Origin: an uncultured Parvularculaceae bacterium | GTDB taxonomy: Bacteria > Pseudomonadota > Alphaproteobacteria > Caulobacterales > Parvularculaceae | DNA: 34,894 nt | Direction: 5' to 3' | Assembly (NCBI GenBank): GCA_913055785.1 | Contig: CAJXLJ010000029.1 | Span: 1-34,894 of the forward strand | Shown: positions 25,805 to 33,543 of the stretch, in pieces | Position numbering within the stretch: position 1 is the stretch's first letter | How the letters are laid out: each line of letters opens with the position of its first letter | Translations under genes and position numbers: made by a program | Notes under the pieces: model-generated | The model's database searches: none | What the model was told of the DNA's origin: nothing | What the model saw: only the letters and a program-made list of their open reading frames with translations

Positions 25805-27178
25805 ATGTCGTTTGCCGATCTCGGTCTCGAACCGAAGTTACTCGAAGCCATAGCCGCGTCCGGCTATGAAAACCCGACCCCCATCCAGAAAGAAGCCATT
25901 CCTCCGGCGCTCGCCGGCGAGGATGTTCTCGGTATCGCCCAGACAGGCACCGGCAAGACCGCTTCTTTCACCCTGCCGATGATCCAGCGCCTCGCAAAGG
26001 GCCGCGCCAAAGCGCGCATGCCGCGCTCGCTCGTCCTGGCCCCGACCCGCGAGCTCGCCGCGCAGGTTTCCGAGAACTTCGAAAAATACGGTGCCAACCA
26101 CAAGCTGACGATGGCGCTTTTGATCGGCGGCGTATCATTCGGCGATCAGGATGCGAAACTGACCCGCGGCGTCGACGTGCTGATCGCAACACCCGGGCGC
26201 CTGCTCGATCACTTCGAACGGGGCCGCCTTCTGCTGACCGGCATCGAAGTCATGGTGGTCGACGAAGCCGACCGCATGCTCGACATGGGATTCATTCCGG
26301 ATATCGAGAAGATCTTCAAACTGACGCCAATGACCCGGCAGACGCTGTTCTTCTCCGCGACCATGCCTCCGGAGATCCAGCGCATCACCGATCAGTTCCT
26401 GCACAATCCGGCTCGTGTAGAAGTCGCAAAACCAGCGACGACCGCCGACACTATTACCCAGCGCATCGTGAAACTGCCAGGCAAGGACGAAAAACTGAAG
26501 CGCGCCGCCCTGCGCGAACTTTTAAGCCATAAAGACGTCAAGAACGGCATCATTTTCTGCAACCGGAAATCGACCGTCGACGTCGTCGCGAAGTCGCTGC
26601 AGAAACACGGCTTCAACGCCCGCCCGATTCACGGCGATCTCGCCCAGGCGTTTCGCATGGAAACGCTGGATAAATTCCGTAAGGATGAAATCCAGTTTCT
26701 GGTAGCCTCGGACGTCGCCGCGCGCGGGCTCGATATCCCCGATGTCAGCCATGTCTTCAATTTCGACGTGCCGATCCATTCCGACGACTATGTCCATCGC
26801 ATCGGCCGCACCGGCCGGGCGGGCAAAAAGGGCGCGGCGATGATGCTCGTCACCCCGGCGGACGACAAGTTTTTCACATCGATCCTCAAGACGATCGGCG
26901 CCGAGGACATTCCCGCCCTCGACTTCTCGGCTTTCTTTGAAGAAAACAAGGACGTCCGCGACCGGCACCGTTCATCGGACGATAAAAAGCCCGGAGACCG
27001 CCGCCGGCGATCGAAAAAGGACGACTCCGTCAAGCGCACCGACGACGACGCCCCCGCGCCGCGCCGCAAGAGCAGCGCAAGGCCGAAATCGCCACAAAAA
27101 CGCGAGCGCAATGACGAGCCGGTAGTCGGCTTCGGCGATCACCTGCCGGAATTCCTGACCCGCGCGGTCGCTGGTTAA
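25805..27178 (+). CDS. DEAD-box ATP-dependent RNA helicase (RhlE-like)
   Basis: A 457-residue cytoplasmic helicase started at the ATG at 25805 (ACGGAG upstream). All motifs are present: Q motif with Gln28, Walker A AQTGTGKT with Lys51, PTRELAAQ, TPGRLLDH, DEAD at 153-156, SAT, IIFCNRK, ARGLDIPDVSHV and HRIGRTGRAG. The C-terminal ~85 residues are highly charged and basic (RRRSKKD, RRKSSARPK), as in RhlE-type proteins, where the tail binds RNA. Likely roles are ribosome assembly or mRNA turnover, especially in the cold (family knowledge). The long upstream gap could give a structured leader. Confidence 0.95.
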   Translation: MSFADLGLEPKLLEAIAASGYENPTPIQKEAIPPALAGEDVLGIAQTGTGKTASFTLPMIQRLAKGRAKARMPRSLVLAPTRELAAQVSENFEKYGANHKLTMALLIGGVSFGDQDAKLTRGVDVLIATPGRLLDHFERGRLLLTGIEVMVVDEADRMLDMGFIPDIEKIFKLTPMTRQTLFFSATMPPEIQRITDQFLHNPARVEVAKPATTADTITQRIVKLPGKDEKLKRAALRELLSHKDVKNGIIFCNRKSTVDVVAKSLQKHGFNARPIHGDLAQAFRMETLDKFRKDEIQFLVASDVAARGLDIPDVSHVFNFDVPIHSDDYVHRIGRTGRAGKKGAAMMLVTPADDKFFTSILKTIGAEDIPALDFSAFFEENKDVRDRHRSSDDKKPGDRRRRSKKDDSVKRTDDDAPAPRRKSSARPKSPQKRERNDEPVVGFGDHLPEFLTRAVAG

Positions 27179-27224
27179 GACGCGGTTACGCACATCTTTC
27201 CAAATCGTGAATAGTCGGCGTCTT

Positions 27225-27248
27225 AAGCGCCGGCTTAGCGCTTCTTTT
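27225..27248 (+). terminator. Candidate terminator after the helicase gene
   Basis: AAGCGC (27225-27230), seven-base loop, GCGCTT (27238-27243), then CTTTT. The stem is only six base pairs, so this is a weaker candidate. It is 46 bases after the helicase stop. Confidence 0.45.
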
Positions 27249-27324
27249 ACGCAAGAATCCTAGGCTTTAGGACACAAGGGCGCGAAGCGGCGACGACGCC
27301 GCGTTTCAGGCTGGGAAATTATCA

Positions 27325-28389
27325 ATGACGCCAGGCGTCGAACCGACACATCGCATCGCCGAACTTACGCTCGGCGCGCTCAAGAAGATCGGCCTTCCTG
27401 CATCGGCGCGGAATTACGAACTCTGGTACGCGCATATCGAAGGCAAAAATCCGGCGCTCTCGCGCGACATCCAGATCGCCGCTGACTCGTTCGGCAAGGT
27501 GAGCCAGGGCGACGCCGACCGGCTTTACAAGACCCACATCCAGCATGCCGGACTTTCAAACGACGTCATCGAACTGGTGACGAAATTCCAGTCGGAAATT
27601 TCCGGACTTTACGACATGATCGAACAGACCGGCGAGAACGCCGTCGATCATCGCGACACGCTGCAGTCGCTGTCCGACCAGTTGCGCCAGACGACAGAGG
27701 ACTATCCTGCGGTCGGCAAGCTCCTGGAAGGCGTGATCTCGGTCGCCAAGGATATGCGGACAGAGAATGAGCAGCTTGAAAACCGGCTCGCGGAGTCAGT
27801 GATCGAAATCAGCGTCCTGCAGCGCAATGTCGAAAACATTCAGGAAGAAGCGATGCGCGATCCGCTGACCGGCGTCGCCAACCGCGCCCGTTTCGACAAG
27901 GCGCTCGATCAGCAGATGGCGAACGCGACCGCAACGGGCGCGCCGCTGTCGCTCGTTATGGCGGATATCGACTATTTCAAATCGTTCAACGACAAATGGG
28001 GGCATCAGACCGGCGATCAGGTGCTGCGTCTCGTCGCCGAAGTCATGAACGCCAATATCAAAGGTCAGGACGTGCTTGCCCGCTATGGCGGCGAGGAGTT
28101 CGCGATCATCCTACCGGAAACCAGCGCAGAAAACGCACAGAAGCTCGCAGATCGCATCCGGAACGCGATTGAGTCGCGGCGCCTTAAAAAACGCCGCACG
28201 GAAGAAGATCTCGGCGTTGTCACTATCTCCATGGGCGTCAGCGCCTTCCGGCGCGCCGATACAGCCGAGTCTTTCGTCGAACGCGCGGACGAATGTCTTT
28301 ACGCGGCCAAGGACGCCGGCCGGAATAAAGTGGTGACCGAAACCGATCTCAACGGGAAAAGCGCCAAGGCCGAAAAAGGCGCCGCTTAG
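27325..28389 (+). CDS. Diguanylate cyclase (GGEEF domain)
   Basis: A 354-residue protein that should make cyclic di-GMP from GTP. The N-terminal ~185 residues form a helical, partly coiled-coil module without membrane spans (NYELWYAHIEGKNPALSRDI near residue 30; heptad-like NRLAESVIEISVLQRNVENI before the catalytic domain). DPLTGVANRARFD opens the GGDEF domain, DIDYFKSFND holds the metal site, and the active-site loop is RYGGEEF with GGEEF at 255-259. The expected inhibitory I-site RxxD is KGQD (Lys246 to Asp249), so product inhibition may be weakened. Unlike many regulators here it is cytosolic; its input signal is unknown. Confidence 0.94.
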   Translation: MTPGVEPTHRIAELTLGALKKIGLPASARNYELWYAHIEGKNPALSRDIQIAADSFGKVSQGDADRLYKTHIQHAGLSNDVIELVTKFQSEISGLYDMIEQTGENAVDHRDTLQSLSDQLRQTTEDYPAVGKLLEGVISVAKDMRTENEQLENRLAESVIEISVLQRNVENIQEEAMRDPLTGVANRARFDKALDQQMANATATGAPLSLVMADIDYFKSFNDKWGHQTGDQVLRLVAEVMNANIKGQDVLARYGGEEFAIILPETSAENAQKLADRIRNAIESRRLKKRRTEEDLGVVTISMGVSAFRRADTAESFVERADECLYAAKDAGRNKVVTETDLNGKSAKAEKGAA

Positions 28390-28413
28390 TATTCTTTTTC
28401 ATCAAATGACAAG

Positions 28414-28507
28414 GCTTCGTCCTTCGAGACGAAATTTTTCCTTCATCCTGAGGGAGCCGAAGGCTCGTCACGAAGGACGAAGGAAAAATTTCTCCTCAGG
28501 ATGAAGC
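28414..28507. repeat. Intergenic palindromic repeat, family B, copy 2
   Basis: A 94-bp element: GCTTCGTCCTTCGAGACG at the left end, CATCCTGAGG, a GAGCCGAAGGCTC hairpin, CGAAGGACGAAGG, then CTCCTCAGGATGAAGC. Same length and module order as copy 1 at 20609-20702. It lies between the convergent cyclase and DsbA-like genes and might serve as a two-way terminator. Confidence 0.87.
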
Positions 28508-28526
28508 GGTTTTAATGCTTCTTACG

Positions 28527-29099
28527 TTAACCGGTGCCTTTTGCATCTTCCGCAAGGATGTGAAAGCGGTCGTGGCCCCAATATTTAACGCCGTTCATGA
28601 CCGCAAAGGGCACGCCGAACACGCCGTCCTCGGCGATCATTTCACGGTGTCGTTTCATCTCTTTATCGATGCTGTCGTCGGTCTGCGCGGCATCAACCGC
28701 CGAGGCGCTCCAGTCGATCTTTTTTGCGCACTCCCGCAGCACGCCGAGATCTGAAACATCCCTGCCCTCGCCCCAGCGGGCGTCCGACACGGCGAGCGCG
28801 AAGGCGAGCGCCTTGCCGTCGCGCGATGCGGCGACGGACGCCTTGTAGGATGGCGCAAGATCGATTTCGAACGGGTTGGGCGCCCGGATCGGAAGCCCCA
28901 TGCGCATGGTCATGCGCGGCACGTCATTCATGTAATAGGCGAGCTTTAACGGGTTCGCCGACGGATCGCTGAACCCGTGGCCGTCCGGCGGGCCGGTAAA
29001 CGGAATGAGCTCGGCGTCGAGCCCCGACCGGTCGAGCATATGCAGCCCGAGACGCGAGTACGGGCTGCGAAACGAATGATAAACGCGGATATCGGCCAT
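28527..29099 (-). CDS. DsbA-family 2-hydroxychromene-2-carboxylate isomerase-like protein
   Basis: A 190-residue thioredoxin-fold protein of the kappa-GST/DsbA group. The ATG at 29099 has GGGAGAGA upstream. The N-terminal YHSFRSPYSRLG replaces the CxxC of true DsbA with S-P-Y, as in hydroxychromene carboxylate isomerases, where this serine binds glutathione. The cis-Pro loop is GVFGVPFAV near residue 165, followed by YWGHDR. Naphthalene-type catabolic genes are absent, so the substrate is unknown; a glutathione-linked detoxification role is inference. It is divergent from an HxlR regulator, with two operator dyads between them. Confidence 0.88.
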   Translation of the reverse strand: MADIRVYHSFRSPYSRLGLHMLDRSGLDAELIPFTGPPDGHGFSDPSANPLKLAYYMNDVPRMTMRMGLPIRAPNPFEIDLAPSYKASVAASRDGKALAFALAVSDARWGEGRDVSDLGVLRECAKKIDWSASAVDAAQTDDSIDKEMKRHREMIAEDGVFGVPFAVMNGVKYWGHDRFHILAEDAKGTG

Positions 29100-29126
29100 C
29101 AATCTCTCCCGGATCGGATGCGCTAG

Positions 29127-29147
29127 TAACTTTAATTTTGCAAGTTA
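29127..29147. promoter_or_regulatory. HxlR operator candidate, site 1
   Basis: TAACTT, nine bases, AAGTTA: a perfect dyad 28 bases upstream of the isomerase ATG. The identical arrangement recurs at 29161-29181. Confidence 0.65.
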
Positions 29148-29160
29148 GTGAGAACCAAAC

Positions 29161-29181
29161 TAACTTGCAATTAAAAAGTTA
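29161..29181. promoter_or_regulatory. HxlR operator candidate, site 2
   Basis: TAACTT, nine bases, AAGTTA, starting 34 bases after site 1 (about three helical turns) and ending 12 bases before the HxlR ATG, so a bound regulator would also block its own translation start region. The outer arms of both sites together form a 57-bp inverted repeat (29126-29182). Confidence 0.65.
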
Positions 29182-29193
29182 CAGTCGCCCGCC

Positions 29194-29562
29194 ATGCCAA
29201 AATTGCCGGATTTCGAAAGATCGACCTGCCCTGTCGCTGTGTGTCTCGACATTCTCGGCGATAAATGGACGCTGCTTGTCGTCCGCGACATCCTGCTCGG
29301 CGCCCGGCGCTTCAGCGATTTTGAAGCCTCTCCCGAAGCCGTCCCGACTAATATTCTTTCCGACCGGCTGAAGAAACTGGTCGAACACGGCATCGTGGAA
29401 AAGAAAGCCTATTCGGAACGGCCGGTGCGATACGAATACCGCCTGACGCGCAAAGGCCACGCCTTACGCAAGGTTCTGAAAGACATGATGGATTGGGGCA
29501 ATCAATATTATCCGGAGACGGCGACCGTTCCGGGCGAAGGCGTCAGCACGCGGCGGAAGTGA
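29194..29562 (+). CDS. HxlR-family winged-helix transcriptional regulator
   Basis: A 122-residue MarR-like dimeric regulator. CLDILGDKWTLLVVRDILLGARRFSDFE and ILSDRLKKLVEHGIVEKK give the winged helix, and YRLTRKGHAL closes it. Cys12 in STCPV matches the conserved N-terminal cysteine that in YodB/HypR-type members senses quinones, aldehydes or disulfide stress. It is divergent from the DsbA-like isomerase gene and probably represses both through the two dyads at 29127-29181. The inducer is unknown; an electrophile is a reasonable guess given Cys12 and the glutathione-type target. Confidence 0.93.
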   Translation: MPKLPDFERSTCPVAVCLDILGDKWTLLVVRDILLGARRFSDFEASPEAVPTNILSDRLKKLVEHGIVEKKAYSERPVRYEYRLTRKGHALRKVLKDMMDWGNQYYPETATVPGEGVSTRRK

Positions 29563-29606
29563 GCGATATTATGTTCCGTATTGAAAAGCCGGCCGGATAA
29601 TCTCAT

Positions 29607-29678
29607 CCGCTCATTCCCGCGAAAGCGGGAATCCATAAACGGATTTACCTCGATCCCCGCTTCCGCGGGGATGAGCGG
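29607..29678. repeat. Intergenic palindromic repeat, family A, copy 2
   Basis: A 72-bp element with CCGCTCAT/ATGAGCGG ends enclosing two hairpins: TTCCCGC-GAAA-GCGGGAA and ATCCCCGC-TTC-CGCGGGGAT. It lies after the HxlR gene, and its right part is coding for the end of the convergent TfoX-domain gene. Confidence 0.87.
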
Positions 29679-30034
29679 GATTTGGACTTGGTTTTCTTCT
29701 TCGGCTTGTAACCGCGGCGGGCGGCGGCGAGCGCAAGCGTCATCCAGCGCGCCAGCGCGTCGTGATCGTCGAAGATTTCTTCCGGCGCGTTGTAATAGGA
29801 CATGGTCCCCTTCTTGCCGTTCATCTCGACTTCGAAAGGCGCGAGCCCCGCGTCTTCAAACTCGGCGCGCGTCGCATCATCGACCTTGAACCACAGATCG
29901 TCCTCACCAATGATGGCGAAGATCATCCCGTCGCAATAAACGCCGGCGCCGCCGAACATGCGCCGCGTCGTGATCTCACCGAACGGAGAAAGAAGATCCT
30001 TGATGTAGTCGAGATGAGAGGCGGATGGGGGCAT
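29645..30034 (-). CDS. TfoX N-terminal-domain protein
   Basis: A 129-residue protein with the TfoX-N pattern: GEITTRRMFGGAGVYCDGMIFAII, then DDLWFKVD, and YYNAPEEIFDD near residue 85. Stand-alone domains of this type are common in alphaproteobacteria and have no proven link to competence. After about residue 105 a basic tail (KPKKKTKSKS) runs into SRSSPRKRGSR, whose codons lie in a family A repeat, including the stop region. So the true ancestral end has probably been replaced or extended by the repeat. No ribosome site is evident before the ATG, which is 18 bases from a second family A copy. Confidence 0.85.
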   Translation of the reverse strand: MPPSASHLDYIKDLLSPFGEITTRRMFGGAGVYCDGMIFAIIGEDDLWFKVDDATRAEFEDAGLAPFEVEMNGKKGTMSYYNAPEEIFDDHDALARWMTLALAAARRGYKPKKKTKSKSRSSPRKRGSR

Positions 30035-30052
30035 CGCGATATCTTAAAACAT

Positions 30053-30136
30053 CGCTCATTCCGGCGAAAGCCGGAATCTCCTGAAACCGGCGGTACGGCT
30101 TGTATCGCCAGATCCCGGCCTGCGCCGGGATGAGCG
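30053..30136. repeat. Intergenic palindromic repeat, family A, copy 3
   Basis: CGCTCATT and its partner ATGAGCG form the ends of an 84-bp element with inner hairpins ATTCCGGC-GAAA-GCCGGAAT and ATCCCGGC-CTGC-GCCGGGAT. It lies between the TfoX-domain gene and sufA. Confidence 0.85.
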
Positions 30137-30152
30137 GATCAGGAGATGTTAG

Positions 30153-30518
30153 TTAAGCATCCGCCTTCGCCGGCACAATCGTCACGCTCTCGCCGCAACC
30201 GCAGGCGTCGGTCTGGTTCGGATTGTTGAAGACGAAGCGCTGGGAAAGTTTTTCCGTGACGAAATCGATTTCCGAGCCGATCAGGAACAAAATCGCCTTC
30301 GGGTCGATCAGGATTTTGATCCCGTTTTCCTCGACCACCTCCTCAAGCGGCGCGGCTTCGGTGGCGTAGTCCATGGTGTATTCCATGCCGGCGCAGCCGC
30401 CGTTCTTAACGCCGATGCGGACGCCAATATAGTTCTCGTACGCGCCGGCCATGATCTCTTTCATGCGCGCGGCGGCCGCGTCTGTCAGCGTAACGACTTT
30501 AGGTCTCGGTCTCGCCAT
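30153..30518 (-). CDS. sufA: HesB/IscA-type Fe-S scaffold or carrier protein
   Basis: A 121-residue A-type carrier. The three ligands Cys42, Cys106 and Cys108 keep the canonical C-x63-C-x-C spacing (NGGCAGM and ACGCGES). It accepts clusters from the SufBC2D scaffold and passes them to apo-enzymes. It is the last gene of the suf cluster, separated from sufT by 121 bases that hold a family B repeat. ErpA is an alternative name if phylogeny places it there. Confidence 0.9.
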   Translation of the reverse strand: MARPRPKVVTLTDAAAARMKEIMAGAYENYIGVRIGVKNGGCAGMEYTMDYATEAAPLEEVVEENGIKILIDPKAILFLIGSEIDFVTEKLSQRFVFNNPNQTDACGCGESVTIVPAKADA

Positions 30519-30533
30519 CTCATTTCCTCTACG

Positions 30534-30628
30534 CCATCCTTCGTGACGATCGCTGCGCGGTCTCCTCAGGATGAAGGTTCTTGCTCGTCTTCACCCTGAG
30601 GAGCGCCGAAGGCGCGTCTCGAAGGGCA
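30534..30628. repeat. Intergenic palindromic repeat, family B, divergent copy 3
   Basis: It contains ATCCTTCGTGACGA, CTCCTCAGGATGAAGG, CTTCACCCTGAGG, an AGCGCCGAAGGCGC hairpin and GTCTCGAAGGGC, the same modules as copies 1 and 2 but in a different order. It sits inside the suf cluster between sufT and sufA. Confidence 0.75.
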
Positions 30629-30639
30629 AACCAGAACTT

Positions 30640-31035
30640 CTAAAGCCATCCCAACTCTAACTTCGCCTCTTCGGACATTTTCTCCGGCGTCCAGGGTGGA
30701 TCGAAGGTCATATTGACCGTGACGTCCTCGACGCCCTCGACGCCGCGCACCGCGCTCTCGACCCATCCCGGCATCTCGCCCGCCACCGGACAGCCCGGCG
30801 CGGTCAGCGTCATGTCGATGGTCAACAGCCGCTCGTCCGACAAATCCACCTTATAGATGAGGCCGAGTTCGTAGATATCAACCGGGATTTCGGGATCGTA
30901 AACGGTTTTGAGGGCGCGGATCACGTCCGCCGTGATCCGGTTCAGCTCATCCTCGGGAATGGCGGAGCTGCCCGGAGCGGTTTCCGGCGCCGGCGCGGCG
31001 CCCTTGATGTCAATAATATCGCGTTGGTCGTCCAT
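30640..31035 (-). CDS. sufT: SUF-associated MIP18/DUF59 protein SufT
   Basis: A 131-residue protein. A variable 28-residue N-terminus precedes the DUF59 domain with VIRALKTVYDPEIPVDIYELGLIY, then TLTAPGCPVAGEMPGWVE, in which the single Cys is the conserved functional residue, and the C-terminal FDPPWTPEKMSEEAKLELG. SufT assists Fe-S maturation, notably under high cluster demand. It starts 8 bases after sufS ends, in the suf operon. Confidence 0.95.
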   Translation of the reverse strand: MDDQRDIIDIKGAAPAPETAPGSSAIPEDELNRITADVIRALKTVYDPEIPVDIYELGLIYKVDLSDERLLTIDMTLTAPGCPVAGEMPGWVESAVRGVEGVEDVTVNMTFDPPWTPEKMSEEAKLELGWL

Positions 31036-31043
31036 CTCGTTAC

Positions 31044-32300
31044 TCAGCTAAACATTTCATGGCATTTGTGAAGACCGGCGATGAGCGCATCGACGTCTTC
31101 ATGAGTGTTGTAGGCGGCGAAGGAAGCGCGCGCCGTCGCCGTGACGCCAAGGCGTTTCATCAAAGGCTGCGCGCAATGGTGTCCGGCGCGAACGGCGACG
31201 CCGGTGCGGTCGAGGATCGCCGAAACGTCATGGGGATGCGCGCCGTCGACCGTGAAGGCGATGATCGGCGCCTTCGCCGCCGCGCGACCGTAAACCCTGA
31301 CGAAGTTGAGCTTTGCGAGTTCCTCGAGCGCGTGGGCGTTCAGTTGCGATTCGTGAGCGGCGATCGCTTCGACGCCTTTGCCTCGCATCCATTCGAGCGC
31401 CGCGCCGAGGCCGATCGCTTCGAGGATCGGCGGCGTGCCCGCTTCGAAGCGGTGCGGCGCGTCGTTATAGGTGACGGTCTCGGTGGTCACGAGATCGATC
31501 ATCTCGCCGCCGCCCTTGAAGGGCGGCATGGCGTTGAGGAGCGCCTTTTTGCCGTAAAGCACGCCGACGCCGGTTGGCCCGTAAAGCTTGTGACCGGTCA
31601 TGGCGTAAAAATCGCAGTCGATATCCTGCACATCGACCGCCCCGTGCACCGCGCCCTGACAGCCGTCGAACATGATCTTCGCGTCATGCTCATGGGCGAT
31701 CCGCGCCAGTTCCTTCGCGGGCGCCGGCGCGCCGAGCACGTTCGACATGTGCGAGATCGCGACGAATTTGGTATTCGAGGTGAACAGCGCCTTGTACGTT
31801 TCGAGGTCGATCTCGCCATCGTCGGAGATATCGAGCCATTTCAACACCGCGCCTTTGCGTTCGCGCAGAAGATGCCACGGCACGATGTTCGAGTGATGCT
31901 CCATCAGCGACAGGATGATCTCGTCGCCCTCGCCGATGTCATCGACGCCAAGCGCATAGGCGACGAGGTTCATGGCGTCGGTGCCGCCCGAGGTGAAGAT
32001 GATCTCGTCCGGCGAGGCGGCGCCCAAGAAAGCCTGCGCGGTTTTGCGCGCGGCTTCGTAAGCGGCGGTCGCTTCGTTCGAAAGAAGATGAAGGCCGCGA
32101 TGCACGTTTGCATAAGAGGTTTCCATCGCCGCCGTCATGGCGTCGATGACGGCGCGCGGCTTCTGCGCCGAGGCGGCGTTGTCGAGATAGACGAGCGGCC
32201 GACCGTACGCCTCGCGCGCGAGAATCGGAAACTCGGCGCGCAGGGCCGCAACGTCGAGCGGTTTTGCCGGCGCTTCGTTTTGCCGAAAATTGGCGCTCAT
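31044..32300 (-). CDS. sufS: Cysteine desulfurase SufS
   Basis: A 418-residue PLP enzyme that takes sulfur from cysteine for Fe-S assembly. The PLP lysine is Lys238 in TGHKLYGPTGVG and the persulfide cysteine is Cys376 in RAGHHCAQPLM, the short-loop arrangement of group II (SufS) enzymes. EHHSNIVPW is also present. The start overlaps the sufD stop by four bases (ATGA), so translation is coupled. No sufE or sufU is seen in the window, so the sulfur acceptor must be elsewhere. Confidence 0.97.
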   Translation of the reverse strand: MSANFRQNEAPAKPLDVAALRAEFPILAREAYGRPLVYLDNAASAQKPRAVIDAMTAAMETSYANVHRGLHLLSNEATAAYEAARKTAQAFLGAASPDEIIFTSGGTDAMNLVAYALGVDDIGEGDEIILSLMEHHSNIVPWHLLRERKGAVLKWLDISDDGEIDLETYKALFTSNTKFVAISHMSNVLGAPAPAKELARIAHEHDAKIMFDGCQGAVHGAVDVQDIDCDFYAMTGHKLYGPTGVGVLYGKKALLNAMPPFKGGGEMIDLVTTETVTYNDAPHRFEAGTPPILEAIGLGAALEWMRGKGVEAIAAHESQLNAHALEELAKLNFVRVYGRAAAKAPIIAFTVDGAHPHDVSAILDRTGVAVRAGHHCAQPLMKRLGVTATARASFAAYNTHEDVDALIAGLHKCHEMFS

Positions 32301-33538
32301 GCTTCGTTCCTCAGCCAGTCGTTGACCCGGGCGCGAAAGATATACCGCGCCGCCTCGTCGCCGATCCCGTCAATCACTTCGCCGACAAACGCCTCGACCA
32401 GCAGCGTTCTGGCCGACGCCTCGTCAAGTCCGCGCTGACGCAGATAAAACAGCGCATCCTCGTCGAGCGCGCCCGAAGTGCTCCCATGCGCGCACTCTAC
32501 ATCGTCCGCATAAATCTCGAGTTCGGGTTTGTGGTTCGCCTCCGCGTCATCGGAAAGGAGAAGCGCGTTCGCCGCCATCCGCGCATCGGTTTTCTGGCCG
32601 CCGCGCTCGACATGAAACTTGCCCTGAAAGACATTGCGCCCGCGATCCTTGGCGACGCCCTTATGAAGCTGGCGGGTTTCACACGCTTCAGCCTTGAAAA
32701 TCACGTCGCTGGTGAAATCCGAATGACGCCCGCCGGAAACCAGCGCCGCGCTGTTCAGCCTCGCCGATGACTGCTCGCACCAGAAATGCGCGTGCGTTTC
32801 GTGGCGAGCAAGCCGCGCGCCGGTCGAAAGCGCCGTCTGGTCGAAGCGCGATGCGCAATCGATTTTCGCCGCGCAGATCCCATGAACGACCGCATCGCCC
32901 CCGGTGTCCTGCAACACAAGCCGGTCGAGCCGCCCGCCGTCGCGCACGACCGTATGGAAAAGATGCGAATAAAACCCGGCGCCGCCGCCTTCATAAGTTT
33001 CGATCAACTGCGCCCAGGCGTTTTTCGAAACGCGCAGCAGGGTCTGCGCGAATGTAAAGCCGGCGCCCGTATTGATGTGCCGGATGAGGATCGGGCGATT
33101 GAGGACAGCGCCTTCGACCACCTGCATCCCGAGCGCCTTCCCGGTCATTGCGACATTCAGCATCGCCATCGGGTGGCGTTCGAATTCGGGTATCGTCCCG
33201 GAAGGGTCGATCAGGCGGAACCTCAGGCCTTCCGGCCTTGCGCCTTCCGGCAGTTGGTACTGTCCGTCGACAATGCGGATTTCCACCGGATGCAGCGCCG
33301 CGAAAGGCGACAGCGGTATCTCTCCGGCCGCCGGTTTTTTACCTTTCTCCTGCGGCTTGCGCAGGGCGGCGTTGAAGTCGGACCATTTCCAGCCTTCGAC
33401 CCGCCGGTTCGGAAAGCCGAGCTTTGAAAAGCGCTGGAACGCCGCCGCCTGGGGCTCGCTGGTCTTTGAGCGGGCCGCGAAAGCCGCTTCCAGACCGGCT
33501 TCAAGCGCCGAAGGGTTGATGAGGAGAGACTTGCTCAT
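32297..33538 (-). CDS. sufD: Fe-S scaffold subunit SufD
   Basis: A 413-residue SufB/SufD-family protein. N-terminal part: FPNRRVEGWKWSDFNAAL. The beta-helix core contains FTSDVIFKAEACETRQLHKG and GRNVFQGKFHVERGGQKTDARM. The C-terminus carries the family signature NHKPELEIYADDVECAHGSTSGALDEDALFYLRQRGLDEASARTLL. SufD pairs with SufB and SufC in the scaffold complex. It starts 5 bases after the sufC stop. Confidence 0.96.
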   Translation of the reverse strand: MSKSLLINPSALEAGLEAAFAARSKTSEPQAAAFQRFSKLGFPNRRVEGWKWSDFNAALRKPQEKGKKPAAGEIPLSPFAALHPVEIRIVDGQYQLPEGARPEGLRFRLIDPSGTIPEFERHPMAMLNVAMTGKALGMQVVEGAVLNRPILIRHINTGAGFTFAQTLLRVSKNAWAQLIETYEGGGAGFYSHLFHTVVRDGGRLDRLVLQDTGGDAVVHGICAAKIDCASRFDQTALSTGARLARHETHAHFWCEQSSARLNSAALVSGGRHSDFTSDVIFKAEACETRQLHKGVAKDRGRNVFQGKFHVERGGQKTDARMAANALLLSDDAEANHKPELEIYADDVECAHGSTSGALDEDALFYLRQRGLDEASARTLLVEAFVGEVIDGIGDEAARYIFRARVNDWLRNEA

Positions 33539-33543
33539 GCGCG

